Below are positions 6,251 through 14,308 of a stretch of DNA of 16,489 nt, piece after piece. A model generated the notes under the pieces. The model was not told the DNA's origin, searched no databases, and worked only from the letters and a program-made list of their open reading frames with translations. A program made the translations under genes and the position numbers. Source of the stretch: Deinococcus sp045062605 (lineage in GTDB: Bacteria; Deinococcota; Deinococci; Deinococcales; Deinococcaceae); the NCBI RefSeq assembly GCF_045062605.1, contig NZ_JBJGDW010000076.1, positions 1 through 16,489 of the forward strand, written 5' to 3'. Position 1 is the stretch's first letter. Every line of letters starts with the position of its first letter.

Positions 6251-7738
6251 CTATTGGCTGACCAGAGCCTCGATTGCGCCGACGGGTCCACGCTGGCGCA
6301 GGCTTTCGCGGGCCGCCAGATAGGACGCTTTGAAGCGCGGATTGTCGCCCAGATCGCCGAACAGTTCCTTCTGTTGCAGGAACGCGCCGGATTGAGTGGC
6401 CTCACGGCGCACGGCCTCAAGCAGTGCCGGACCGCGCTGGTCCTGCAACGGGGGCACCGGACCGCCCGCGTCTACCGCCTCCAGATACGCCGCCCACGAC
6501 GCCACCACCAGCGCAGAGTGGCTGATCTCGCCGCCCTGTGCCAGTTGCCAGGCCAGTTGGTCGCGCACCACCGGCAGCAGGAATTTAGGAATGCGCTCGG
6601 AGCCGTCGAAGATCAGGCGGGCCAGGGTGTCCTGAATGGCAGTGCTGGCAAAGCGCTCGATCAGCTTGTGCTGATAGGCGTCCAGGTCCATGCCGGGCAC
6701 AGGCTTCAGCGTCGGCGCACCCTCGCGGGCCATGTAGCCCAGCAGGAAATCTACGAAGACTGGCTGGCGGCAGACCTCGTGGGCGTAGGTGTATCCGGCC
6801 AGCAGGCCCAGATAGCCCATCGCCTGATGCGCGGCGTTCAGCAGCCGCAGTTTCATCAGTTCGTAGGGTTCCACATCCGCCACCACCTGCACGCCCACCG
6901 TTTCCAGCGGGGGCCTTCCCAGCGTGAAATGGTCTTCTAACACCCACTGGGTAAAGCTCTCGCCCACCACCGGCCAGCCGTCCTTGATGCCCGACTGTGC
7001 GGCCAATTCCCGCCGGTCCCGATCAGTAGTCATGGGGGTGATGCGGTCCACCATCGAATTGGGGAAGGCGACTTCGCGGGCAATCCACTCGCCCAGATCA
7101 GCGTCCTTGAGGCGCGCAAAGGCACTCAGCACCTTCTGGGTCACGTGGCCGTTGCCCTGGATGTTGTCGCAGGACATTACCGTAAAGGGGGGGATTCCGC
7201 GTCCACGGCGGCGGCGCAGGCCCTCGGTGATCAGGCCGAAAACGGATCTGGGAACAGCACCGGCTTGCAGATCATGGGCAATATCCGCGCCCGTGGGATC
7301 AAACTCACCCGTCGCGTTGTTGAGGCTGTAGCCGCCCTCGGTGACGGTCAGCGAGACGATGCGCGTGGCAGGATCGGCCAGCTTCTCGATCACGCGTTCG
7401 GGATCGTCCGGTGCGAACAGGAACTCGTGAATCGCCCCGATCACACGGGTCTCGGTTTCGCCCGCCGGGGATTTGGTGACCAGGGTATAGAGGTGATCCT
7501 GCGCCTCCAGCACGTCCCGCATCTTTACGTCGCTGGGCAGCACGCCCACACCGCAGATGCCCCACTCCGTGTGGCCGCCAGCATTTAGCAATCGGTCCAG
7601 ATACATCGCCTCATGCGAGCGGTGAAAGCCGCCGACACCGAAATGAACGATGCCAGTGGTCAGCGTGCGGGGATCGTAGTCGGGGACGACCACACTGGGG
7701 CCGAACTGATCGAGCGCTGAAAGATTGAGCTGGGTCAT
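6251..7738 (-). CDS. Long-chain mannitol dehydrogenase family protein
   Basis: This polyol-specific long-chain dehydrogenase likely converts D-mannitol to D-fructose, or a close relative such as D-arabinitol, with NAD(H) in the cytoplasm. The glycine-rich nucleotide-binding segment FGVGGFHRSH is at residues 33-42. The catalytic signature MKLRLLNAAH places K296, N301 and H304 almost exactly where the Pseudomonas fluorescens enzyme has K295, N300 and H303. Length is 495 residues against about 493 for that enzyme. The related mannonate and tagaturonate oxidoreductases share the fold, so a uronate substrate is possible but less likely beside a polyol transporter. GGAG precedes the ATG at 7738. 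It lies 46 bases after the kinase gene and 85 before the sorbitol-type dehydrogenase. Confidence 0.88.
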   Translation of the reverse strand: MTQLNLSALDQFGPSVVVPDYDPRTLTTGIVHFGVGGFHRSHEAMYLDRLLNAGGHTEWGICGVGVLPSDVKMRDVLEAQDHLYTLVTKSPAGETETRVIGAIHEFLFAPDDPERVIEKLADPATRIVSLTVTEGGYSLNNATGEFDPTGADIAHDLQAGAVPRSVFGLITEGLRRRRGRGIPPFTVMSCDNIQGNGHVTQKVLSAFARLKDADLGEWIAREVAFPNSMVDRITPMTTDRDRRELAAQSGIKDGWPVVGESFTQWVLEDHFTLGRPPLETVGVQVVADVEPYELMKLRLLNAAHQAMGYLGLLAGYTYAHEVCRQPVFVDFLLGYMAREGAPTLKPVPGMDLDAYQHKLIERFASTAIQDTLARLIFDGSERIPKFLLPVVRDQLAWQLAQGGEISHSALVVASWAAYLEAVDAGGPVPPLQDQRGPALLEAVRREATQSGAFLQQKELFGDLGDNPRFKASYLAARESLRQRGPVGAIEALVSQ

Positions 7739-7784
7739 GGATAACGCTCCAGAAGGGTTTCGAGGCGGGAAAGTAGAGGGGACT

Positions 7785-8453
7785 TCATTCGACGAGTTGC
7801 ACGATCAGGTCAGCGCGGGTGCGGGTGGCGTTGATCACAGCGGCGTTTGGGCCGTCCACCGCGTCCACCCAGCCCTCGGCCTCGGCCTGCGCTTTGCCGA
7901 ACGCGACATGACGCGAGATTAACCGCTCCATTCGCAGCTCGTCGGGCAAATCCAGAAACCATGCGGCGTCCAGCGCAGGTCTGACCCGGCCCCATTCGCC
8001 GTCCTCCAGCAACAGGTAATTGCCCTCAGTCAAAATCAGCGGCGTGTCTGCGGAAATGGGAATGGCGCTGCCGATGGCTTCTTCGAGTTGCCGATCAAAG
8101 GTAGGGGCATAAACCGTCCGGCCTTTTTCCACGCGCAGCCGCTCCAGCAACGCCGCATAGCCGCCAGCGTCGAAGGTATCGGGTGCGCCCTTGCGGTCAC
8201 GTCGCCCCAGCCGCACCAGTTCCGCGTTCGCCAGATGAAAACCGTCCATGCCGACCAGCGCCGCCTGATCGCCCAGTGCGCCAGCCAATGCCGCACAGAG
8301 AGTAGATTTACCCGCTCCCGGCGTACCCACGATGCCCAGAATGTGCCGCTCGCCGGAAACGATCATGGCCCGCGCCCGCGTCAGCAACTGGGCGAGGGTC
8401 GCCCGGACGGCTTCAGTTGGGACCGGTTGTGGGTCAAGGCGTGGGGCAGTCAT
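7785..8453 (-). CDS. P-loop kinase of the uridine kinase/phosphoribulokinase-like family
   Basis: The 222-residue cytoplasmic protein has a Walker A motif GTPGAGKST (about residues 43-51), then VGMDGFHLAN, a strand-Asp motif typical of uridine-kinase and pantothenate-kinase-like enzymes. YAPTFDRQLEEAIGSAI and LILTEGNYLLLEDGEW are also characteristic of this family, which includes FrcK next to rhizobial fructose transporters. In this operon the two dehydrogenases would yield fructose or xylulose, so a ketose kinase role is attractive, but the family alone does not prove it. I chose ATG 8453 over the longer start at 8471 because GGAG lies seven bases upstream of 8453 and nothing suitable precedes 8471. 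It is 66 bases after the permease gene. Confidence 0.8.
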   Translation of the reverse strand: MTAPRLDPQPVPTEAVRATLAQLLTRARAMIVSGERHILGIVGTPGAGKSTLCAALAGALGDQAALVGMDGFHLANAELVRLGRRDRKGAPDTFDAGGYAALLERLRVEKGRTVYAPTFDRQLEEAIGSAIPISADTPLILTEGNYLLLEDGEWGRVRPALDAAWFLDLPDELRMERLISRHVAFGKAQAEAEGWVDAVDGPNAAVINATRTRADLIVQLVE

Positions 8454-8519
8454 CTGGAATCTCCATATCATCTTGAAAACGGGGGAGAGGGCGGCCAGAA
8501 ACTCAGCCTGTCACCAAAT

Positions 8520-9377
<858 letters not shown>

Positions 9378-9378
9378 G

Positions 9379-10308
<930 letters not shown>

Positions 10309-10420
10309 GGAGTCCCCTTATCGCATTATCGCAGTGGTGGCGGTCTCGGCGCTCAGCGGACGGGCGGCAGTGGGTGTCTTCAATCTGGCCCTGGTTCATC
10401 TGGTTCCGGCAACCAAAGTC

Positions 10421-10457
10421 GAGGAGGAGACGGGCAACGTGGCCCAGCCTCCTCCTC
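10421..10457 (-). promoter_or_regulatory. Intercistronic hairpin between binding protein and permease genes
   Basis: GAGGAGGAG (10421-10429) and CTCCTCCTC (10449-10457) are perfect nine-base inverted repeats around a 19-base loop that can pair a little further (GG with CC inside). The minus-strand transcript of the operon passes through it. No U run follows on the transcript, so full termination is not expected. Similar hairpins after binding-protein genes are known to protect the 5' mRNA part or lower expression of the permeases. Confidence 0.55.
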
Positions 10458-10481
10458 AATTCGAATCAGAAGCGCCGGGAT

Positions 10482-11810
10482 TTATTTCTGGTAGCCGCCT
10501 TCCTTGGCCACCTTGTTGGCGGCGTCCTGCGCCTGCTTCAGCGCCTGATCCACAGTGGTCTGGCCGCTGATTGCTCCGGCCAGGAACTGACCCACCTGGG
10601 TGCCCAGTGCCTGAAACTGCGGGATGGCAACGTACTGGATACCGGTGTAGGGAACGGGGTCCTTGGTGGCCTTGGTTACATCGGCGCTGTTAATGGCGCT
10701 CTGCACCAGCCCGCTAAACGCTCCGGCGGCCTTTTTGTAATTGGCGTTGTTGTAGGTGCTGGTGCGGGTGCCGGGAGGCACCGAGGCCCAGGTGCCCTTC
10801 TCCTTGGCGACCAGGGCAATGTACTCCTGGCTGGTGGCCCAGGTAATGAACTTGAAGGCCGCGTCTTCCTTCTTGGTGCTCTTGGGGATGGCCAGGTTCC
10901 AGCTCCAGTACCAGTGGTTGCCCTTGGGGGTGCCGGGGCCGACCGGCGCGTTGGCAAAGCCAATCGACTTGGCGACCTTGGAAGCGCCGGGATCGCTCAG
11001 CAGTCCGGCGGCCACAGTGGCGTCTACCCACATCCCGCACTTGCCCTGACTCATCAGGGTCAGGTTCTCAGTGAAGCCGTTGCCGGTTGCGCCGGGAGGG
11101 CCGTACTTCTTAATGGTATCCACGTAGAAGTTCATGGCGTTCTTCCAGGCCGGGGAGTCGAGCTGCGCCTTCCAGTCATTGTCGTACCAGCGTCCGCCAA
11201 AGGTGTTGACCACCGTACTGAAGACTGCTGCATTCTCACCCCAGCCGGGCAGCCCGCGCAGGCAAATGCCGTACACGCCCTTGCTGGGGTTGTGGACCTT
11301 GGCAGCGAAGCCCTGGATCTGACTCCAGGTGGGCTGCAGTGGCATGGTCAGACCAGCAGCCTTGAACAGGTCTTTGTTGTAAAACGTCATGCTGCTCTCG
11401 GCATAAAAGGGAACTGCGTACAGGTTCTTGTTGACCGTGAGGGCTGCGCGGACCCCTGGAATCACGTCGTCCAGGTCGTAGCTCTTGGCGATCTCAGGAT
11501 TCTTGGCAAACATCGGGGTCAGCGGATCGAGCCAGCCGTTCTTGGCCCAGATCGGCACTTCGTAAGCCCCCACGGTGGCGACGTCGAAGCTGCCTGCACC
11601 GCTGGCCACATCCAACGTAACCTTCTGACGCAGTTCGTTCTCGGGCAGGACGACCCATTTGGTGGTGATATCGGGGTACTTCTTCGTGAATTCGCCGGAG
11701 AGCTTTTGCATGGTCACCATGTCCGGGTTGTTCACGGTGGCAATAGTGATGGTGGTGGCAGCGTGGGCCGTGGCGGTCAGGGCGAGGCTGAGCATCAACA
11801 GTCGTTTCAT
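10482..11810 (-). CDS. Polyol-binding protein of an ABC transporter (SmoE/MtlE-like)
   Basis: This secreted or periplasmic solute-binding protein of the extracellular sugar-binding family 1 should deliver a polyol or sugar to the two permeases. It has a short Sec signal (MKRLLMLSLALTATAHA, then ATT) without a lipobox Cys. The mature protein shows VPFYAESSMTFYNKDLF, GICLRGLPGWGENAAVF and QGKCGMWVDATVAAG, segments characteristic of sorbitol/mannitol-type binding proteins. HWYWSWNLAIPK and FKFITWATS are general for the family. Length 442 is normal. GGAGGAA lies five bases before the ATG at 11810. It is the first gene of the operon and is divergent from a LacI-type regulator, which fits substrate-induced expression. 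Two Cys residues (in GICLRG and GKCGMW) might form a disulfide. Confidence 0.9.
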   Translation of the reverse strand: MKRLLMLSLALTATAHAATTITIATVNNPDMVTMQKLSGEFTKKYPDITTKWVVLPENELRQKVTLDVASGAGSFDVATVGAYEVPIWAKNGWLDPLTPMFAKNPEIAKSYDLDDVIPGVRAALTVNKNLYAVPFYAESSMTFYNKDLFKAAGLTMPLQPTWSQIQGFAAKVHNPSKGVYGICLRGLPGWGENAAVFSTVVNTFGGRWYDNDWKAQLDSPAWKNAMNFYVDTIKKYGPPGATGNGFTENLTLMSQGKCGMWVDATVAAGLLSDPGASKVAKSIGFANAPVGPGTPKGNHWYWSWNLAIPKSTKKEDAAFKFITWATSQEYIALVAKEKGTWASVPPGTRTSTYNNANYKKAAGAFSGLVQSAINSADVTKATKDPVPYTGIQYVAIPQFQALGTQVGQFLAGAISGQTTVDQALKQAQDAANKVAKEGGYQK

Positions 11811-11941
11811 GGGTGTTCCTCCATCGCCGCAGTCATTCCGAGCGGCGAGACAATGAACGGCAAACCTCAGATGATGGGGTCAACGCGTTCGGGTGAACCG
11901 GGGCGGTCCCCGGTCAGGTGATGAATGGTCTCGTGTCCATG

Positions 11942-11970
11942 ATTGAACCACAGATGTTCTGATTCGTCAA
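11942..11970 (-). promoter_or_regulatory. Candidate promoter and operator of the polyol operon
   Basis: On the minus strand TTGACG (11970-11965) and TTCAAT (11947-11942) are 17 bases apart, giving five and four matches to the sigma-70 hexamers. The spacer contains CAGA-TGT-TCTG (11951-11961), a symmetric sequence well placed for a repressor such as the divergent LacI-family protein. Transcription from here would give a leader of about 125 bases containing the ACCGGGG/CCCCGGT hairpin. This is a sequence match only. Confidence 0.4.
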
Positions 11971-12117
11971 ATCCGAAAATTCTTGGACTCGCATCAGACC
12001 GCTGTTGATTCCAGCCCATTACGGATCATGGCCCGGCATACACAACGTTGGACACGGGGCCACCCTCCAATCTGGAAAGTTTGGCTACGCGGGGACATGC
12101 CTCCAGCCCAAACCGCC

Positions 12118-12123
12118 TACAAT
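12118..12123 (+). promoter_or_regulatory. -10 box of the LacI-type regulator (leaderless)
   Basis: TACAAT matches the -10 consensus at five of six bases and ends seven bases before the GTG at 12131, so transcription should begin at or next to that codon. This overlaps the alternative ATG at 12122, which argues against using the ATG. I see no -35 match at the usual distance. Confidence 0.5.
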
Positions 12124-12130
12124 GGTCCGC

Positions 12131-13177
12131 GTGTCAACGATTCAGGATGTCGCGCGGCTGGCCGGGGTGTCACCGACCACCGCCAAGCGTGCGCTGCGCG
12201 ACCCCGATAAGCTCACGCCCGACACGTTGGCGCGGGTGCAGGCGGCCATTCAGGAACTGCACTACGAACCCGACGTGCGCGCGGGCAGCCTGCGCGGCGG
12301 CCAGAGCCGCACGGTGGGCCTGGTGGTGGCCAGCATCGTCGAGCCGTTCTTCGCGCAGTTTGCCCGCGCCGCCGCCCGGCAACTCAAAGCCGCCGATTAC
12401 ACCCTGATCGTCAGCGAGAACGAATACAGCGCCCGCCTGGAACTGCCCGAGCTGCGCCGCCTGTACGGTCAGCGCGTGGCGGCCATCATGCTGCGTCCCG
12501 GCTACGGCACCGAGAGCCGGGAATATCTAGAGCGGCTGCGCGAACGTGGCTTATTTCTACTGGAATACGACTATGTTTTTGACGACTCGACTTTTCCCAG
12601 TGTCATGATGGACAACGCCGGGGCTATGCGTGAGGCCGTAGCCTATCTGCACGGACTGGGTCATACCCGCATTGCCGCATTGGGAACCTACGACCCCCTG
12701 ATTCACCCGGAAAGTAGATCCCGGACCTTTCCGCAGGCCATGCATGAACATGGCCTGCTGGTGCCTCCCGAATACCAGCGTGTCACTCTGCTGTTCGAGG
12801 ACACCGCCTACGACCTGACCCATGAACTTCTGGCACTGCCCACGCCGCCCACCGCCCTGATCGCCCTGACCGGCACCCAGGCCATCGGCGCGTTCCGGGC
12901 CATCCGCGAACGTGGCCTGAGCCTGCCGGGTGACCTGTCGCTGCTGACCTTCGACAACTATCCCTGGACTGCGCTGGTAGACCCGCCCATCACTGTGATT
13001 GAGCAGCCCGTTGAGCAGATGGCCGAGGCGGCGGCCCACGCGGTGCTGCGCGCCCTGGAAGGTGGATTTGATGCCAGCAGCAAGGCCACGCCCCAGCACG
13101 CTGTCTTTCCAGGCCGACTGATCGTGCGCGGCAGTTGCGCCCCGCCCCGGCAACGCAGTCTGGCCCTGGTCCGCTGA
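12131..13177 (+). CDS. LacI-family transcriptional regulator
   Basis: This is a DNA-binding repressor that probably controls the divergent polyol operon in response to a transported polyol or its product. The N-terminal helix-turn-helix STIQDVARLAGVSPTTAKRA is followed by the hinge region (YEPDVRAGSLRGGQSRTVGL). A periplasmic-binding-like ligand domain comes next, with VVASIVEPFFAQFARAA, LHGLGHTRIAALG, PTALIALTGTQAIGAFRAI and LSLLTFDNYPWTALVDPPIT. I prefer the GTG start at 12131: it gives the standard LacI N terminus and sits seven bases after TACAAT. ATG 12122 adds only three residues; starts further upstream would span the promoter. The protein has about 348 residues, normal for the family. 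TTAKRAL replaces the common TVSRAL at the recognition helix, suggesting an unusual operator. The next gene starts 44 bases on. Confidence 0.88.
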   Translation: MSTIQDVARLAGVSPTTAKRALRDPDKLTPDTLARVQAAIQELHYEPDVRAGSLRGGQSRTVGLVVASIVEPFFAQFARAAARQLKAADYTLIVSENEYSARLELPELRRLYGQRVAAIMLRPGYGTESREYLERLRERGLFLLEYDYVFDDSTFPSVMMDNAGAMREAVAYLHGLGHTRIAALGTYDPLIHPESRSRTFPQAMHEHGLLVPPEYQRVTLLFEDTAYDLTHELLALPTPPTALIALTGTQAIGAFRAIRERGLSLPGDLSLLTFDNYPWTALVDPPITVIEQPVEQMAEAAAHAVLRALEGGFDASSKATPQHAVFPGRLIVRGSCAPPRQRSLALVR

Positions 13178-13209
13178 GGTTCAGCGGGGCCGGTTCAGTC
13201 CTGCCATGC

Positions 13210-13215
13210 TGTAAT
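13210..13215 (+). promoter_or_regulatory. -10 box of the ROK gene (leaderless)
   Basis: TGTAAT matches the -10 consensus at five of six bases and ends six bases before the ATG at 13222, with no ribosome-binding sequence in between (only TCCCCC). This suggests a leaderless transcript independent of readthrough from the LacI-type gene. No clear -35 element is visible. Confidence 0.4.
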
Positions 13216-13221
13216 TCCCCC

Positions 13222-14112
13222 ATGTCCACTCCCACGTCCCTGCTGGCCCTCGATATCGGTGGCACCTCCATGCGGGCCGCGCTGATGCAGGCCGGGCAGA
13301 TCACCCGCCGCGCCGAGGTGCGCACGCCCAAGCCCAGCACGCCAGACGCCGTGATCGCAGCGGCGCTGGAACTGGCCGCCCCGCTTGCCCCGGACGCCGC
13401 CGCCGTGGGGGTGGCGTGCGCGGGTGCGGTGGCCGCTGGGCGCGTGACCGCCACGGCTGTTCATACCTTTCCCGGCTGGACCGACATCCCGCTTGAGGGG
13501 CAGATCGGGGCCGTGCTGAATCTGCCCTGCGCCGCCCTGAACGACGCCCGCGCCGCTGCCTGGGGCGAATACGCGGCGGGGGCTGGCCGGGGCACGGGCG
13601 AATTCATGTTCATCACCGTCAGCACGGGCGTGGGTGCGGGGCTGGTGCTGGGCGGGCGGCTGCATCTGGCGGGCAATGGCCTGGACGCTGAACTGGGCTT
13701 CGTCAGCGTGCCTGCGGTGTGGAAACGGGGGGCGGAAGTGTCGCCGCTGGGGGAACTGGGACCACTGGAATTCGAGACGAGCGGGACGGCCCTGGGCGCT
13801 CAGGCGCTGGCTCTGGGGCTGACCGACGCCCGCGCACTGGCGGACGCCGCTGAGTCTGGGGACACCCAGGCAGACCTGATTTACCGCCGCTCCGCTGCCC
13901 TGATCGCCTGGAAAATTGCCGACATCGCTGCATTGCTGGGCGTCACGCGTGTGGCGCTGGGCGGCAGCGTGGGCCTGCGGGCCGGATATCTGGACCGGGT
14001 GCGGGGGAGTCTGGGACAGTTTCCACCGCGCTATCAACCCGAAGTCGTTCACGCCGAACTGGGCGCGGACGCCGGGCTGATCGGCGCGGGGCTGTGGGCC
14101 GGGCGCGATTGA
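13222..14112 (+). CDS. ROK-family sugar kinase-like protein lacking the zinc site
   Basis: The protein (296 residues) has the ROK/actin-like ATPase layout. The phosphate-1 motif ALDIGGTSMRAALM is at the N terminus, LNDARAAAWGE carries the presumed catalytic Asp (usual NDAN), and VSTGVGAGLVLGGRLHLAGNG is the ROK signature. ROK glucokinases and fructokinases normally continue with ExGH and a CxCGxxGCxE zinc motif. Here the segment reads DAELGFVSVPAVWKRG with no His and no Cys cluster, so zinc binding is lost or replaced. Activity is uncertain; it may be a glucose, fructose or amino-sugar kinase with a metal-free fold, or a non-enzymatic relative. The ATG at 13222 is preferred because TGTAAT (13210-13215) ends six bases before it, and the frame upstream overlaps lacI. 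It may supply the kinase step for polyol-derived ketose. Confidence 0.8.
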   Translation: MSTPTSLLALDIGGTSMRAALMQAGQITRRAEVRTPKPSTPDAVIAAALELAAPLAPDAAAVGVACAGAVAAGRVTATAVHTFPGWTDIPLEGQIGAVLNLPCAALNDARAAAWGEYAAGAGRGTGEFMFITVSTGVGAGLVLGGRLHLAGNGLDAELGFVSVPAVWKRGAEVSPLGELGPLEFETSGTALGAQALALGLTDARALADAAESGDTQADLIYRRSAALIAWKIADIAALLGVTRVALGGSVGLRAGYLDRVRGSLGQFPPRYQPEVVHAELGADAGLIGAGLWAGRD

Positions 14113-14122
14113 GCCGCCGCTC

Positions 14123-14128
14123 TATACT
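14123..14128 (+). promoter_or_regulatory. -10 box of the Trp leader ORF and kyn operon
   Basis: TATACT matches the -10 consensus at five of six bases and lies seven bases before the ATG at 14136, the same geometry as the other two leaderless starts here. It sits just past the stop of the ROK gene. Transcription should start at or beside the leader ATG. I see no consensus -35. Confidence 0.55.
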
Positions 14129-14135
14129 CCAGATC

Positions 14136-14243
14136 ATGTCAAACGCTGGCCCGCACCACGAAACCCGCGCCGGGGCAAATGCTATCGCCCACGCGCTGCG
14201 GGCGTGGTGGTGTGCCCGACTGGGTCGCCCGCTGCGGGGTTGA
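14136..14243 (+). CDS. Candidate 35-codon leader peptide with tandem Trp codons
   Basis: A small frame starts at ATG 14136 and ends at TGA 14241-14243. It begins MSNAGPHHETRAG and ends AHALRAWWCARLGRPLRG. Two adjacent Trp codons (TGG 14205-14210) are followed by a rare Cys codon, directly upstream of genes for tryptophan breakdown. It has its own promoter-like -10 box and would be leaderless. The Trp codons open the loop of a hairpin formed by GCGGGCG (14198-14204) and CGCCCGC (14226-14232). A competing stem CCACGC/GCGTGG (14189-14194 with 14202-14207) shares bases with it. This is the classic design of a translation-sensing leader. Known cases are Trp attenuators of biosynthetic genes and TnaC of tryptophanase. 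The role here is inferred. Confidence 0.65.
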   Translation: MSNAGPHHETRAGANAIAHALRAWWCARLGRPLRG

Positions 14244-14308
14244 GGCGCTCGCCTGTCCATGCTCCCACATCGGGGCCAGCTTCTCGTCTCTTCCCCAGAG
14301 GTATCCCC
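14189..14308 (+). promoter_or_regulatory. Putative Trp-responsive leader RNA of the kyn operon
   Basis: Between the Trp codons and kynU lie two mutually exclusive stems (14189-14207, and 14198-14232 with an inner GCCC/GGGT stem at 14214-14225). A small AGGC/GCCT hairpin follows the leader stop. After it comes a C/T-rich, G-poor stretch (about 14250-14300), and CTCT/AGAG pairing (14289-14300 region) could mask the kynU ribosome-binding site. No GC stem with a U run is present, so intrinsic termination is unlikely. Rho-dependent or translational control would fit better. Exact pairing needs a folding calculation. Confidence 0.45.

Larger units (their letters stand above)
11811..12130. other. 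Divergent promoter region of the polyol operon and its regulator
   Basis: This 320-base stretch carries control signals but no gene that I can support. Facing the operon is a candidate minus-strand promoter (11942-11970). In the presumed operon leader there is a 7-base perfect inverted repeat with a four-base loop (ACCGGGG 11897-11903, CCCCGGT 11908-11914) and an AACGCGTT palindrome (11882-11889). Facing the regulator is TACAAT (12118-12123), seven bases before its likely GTG start. Confidence 0.5.

Noticed and set aside
10374..11921. Long plus-strand open frame opposite the binding-protein gene (515 codons)
   Set aside because: It is a shadow of the binding-protein gene; the translation is Gly/Val/His-rich without any family motif.
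12005..12130. Upstream starts for the LacI-type gene
   Set aside because: They add residues before the standard helix-turn-helix and cover the -10 box; no ribosome-binding sequence supports them.
13195..14052. Minus-strand frame opposite the ROK gene
   Set aside because: It is a His/Arg/Gly-rich shadow translation with no domain; the ROK motifs on the plus strand are clear.
14243..14308. Intrinsic terminator between the Trp leader and kynU
   Set aside because: I looked for a GC-rich stem followed by a T run and found only short stems and a C/T mix, so a classic attenuator terminator is not supported.
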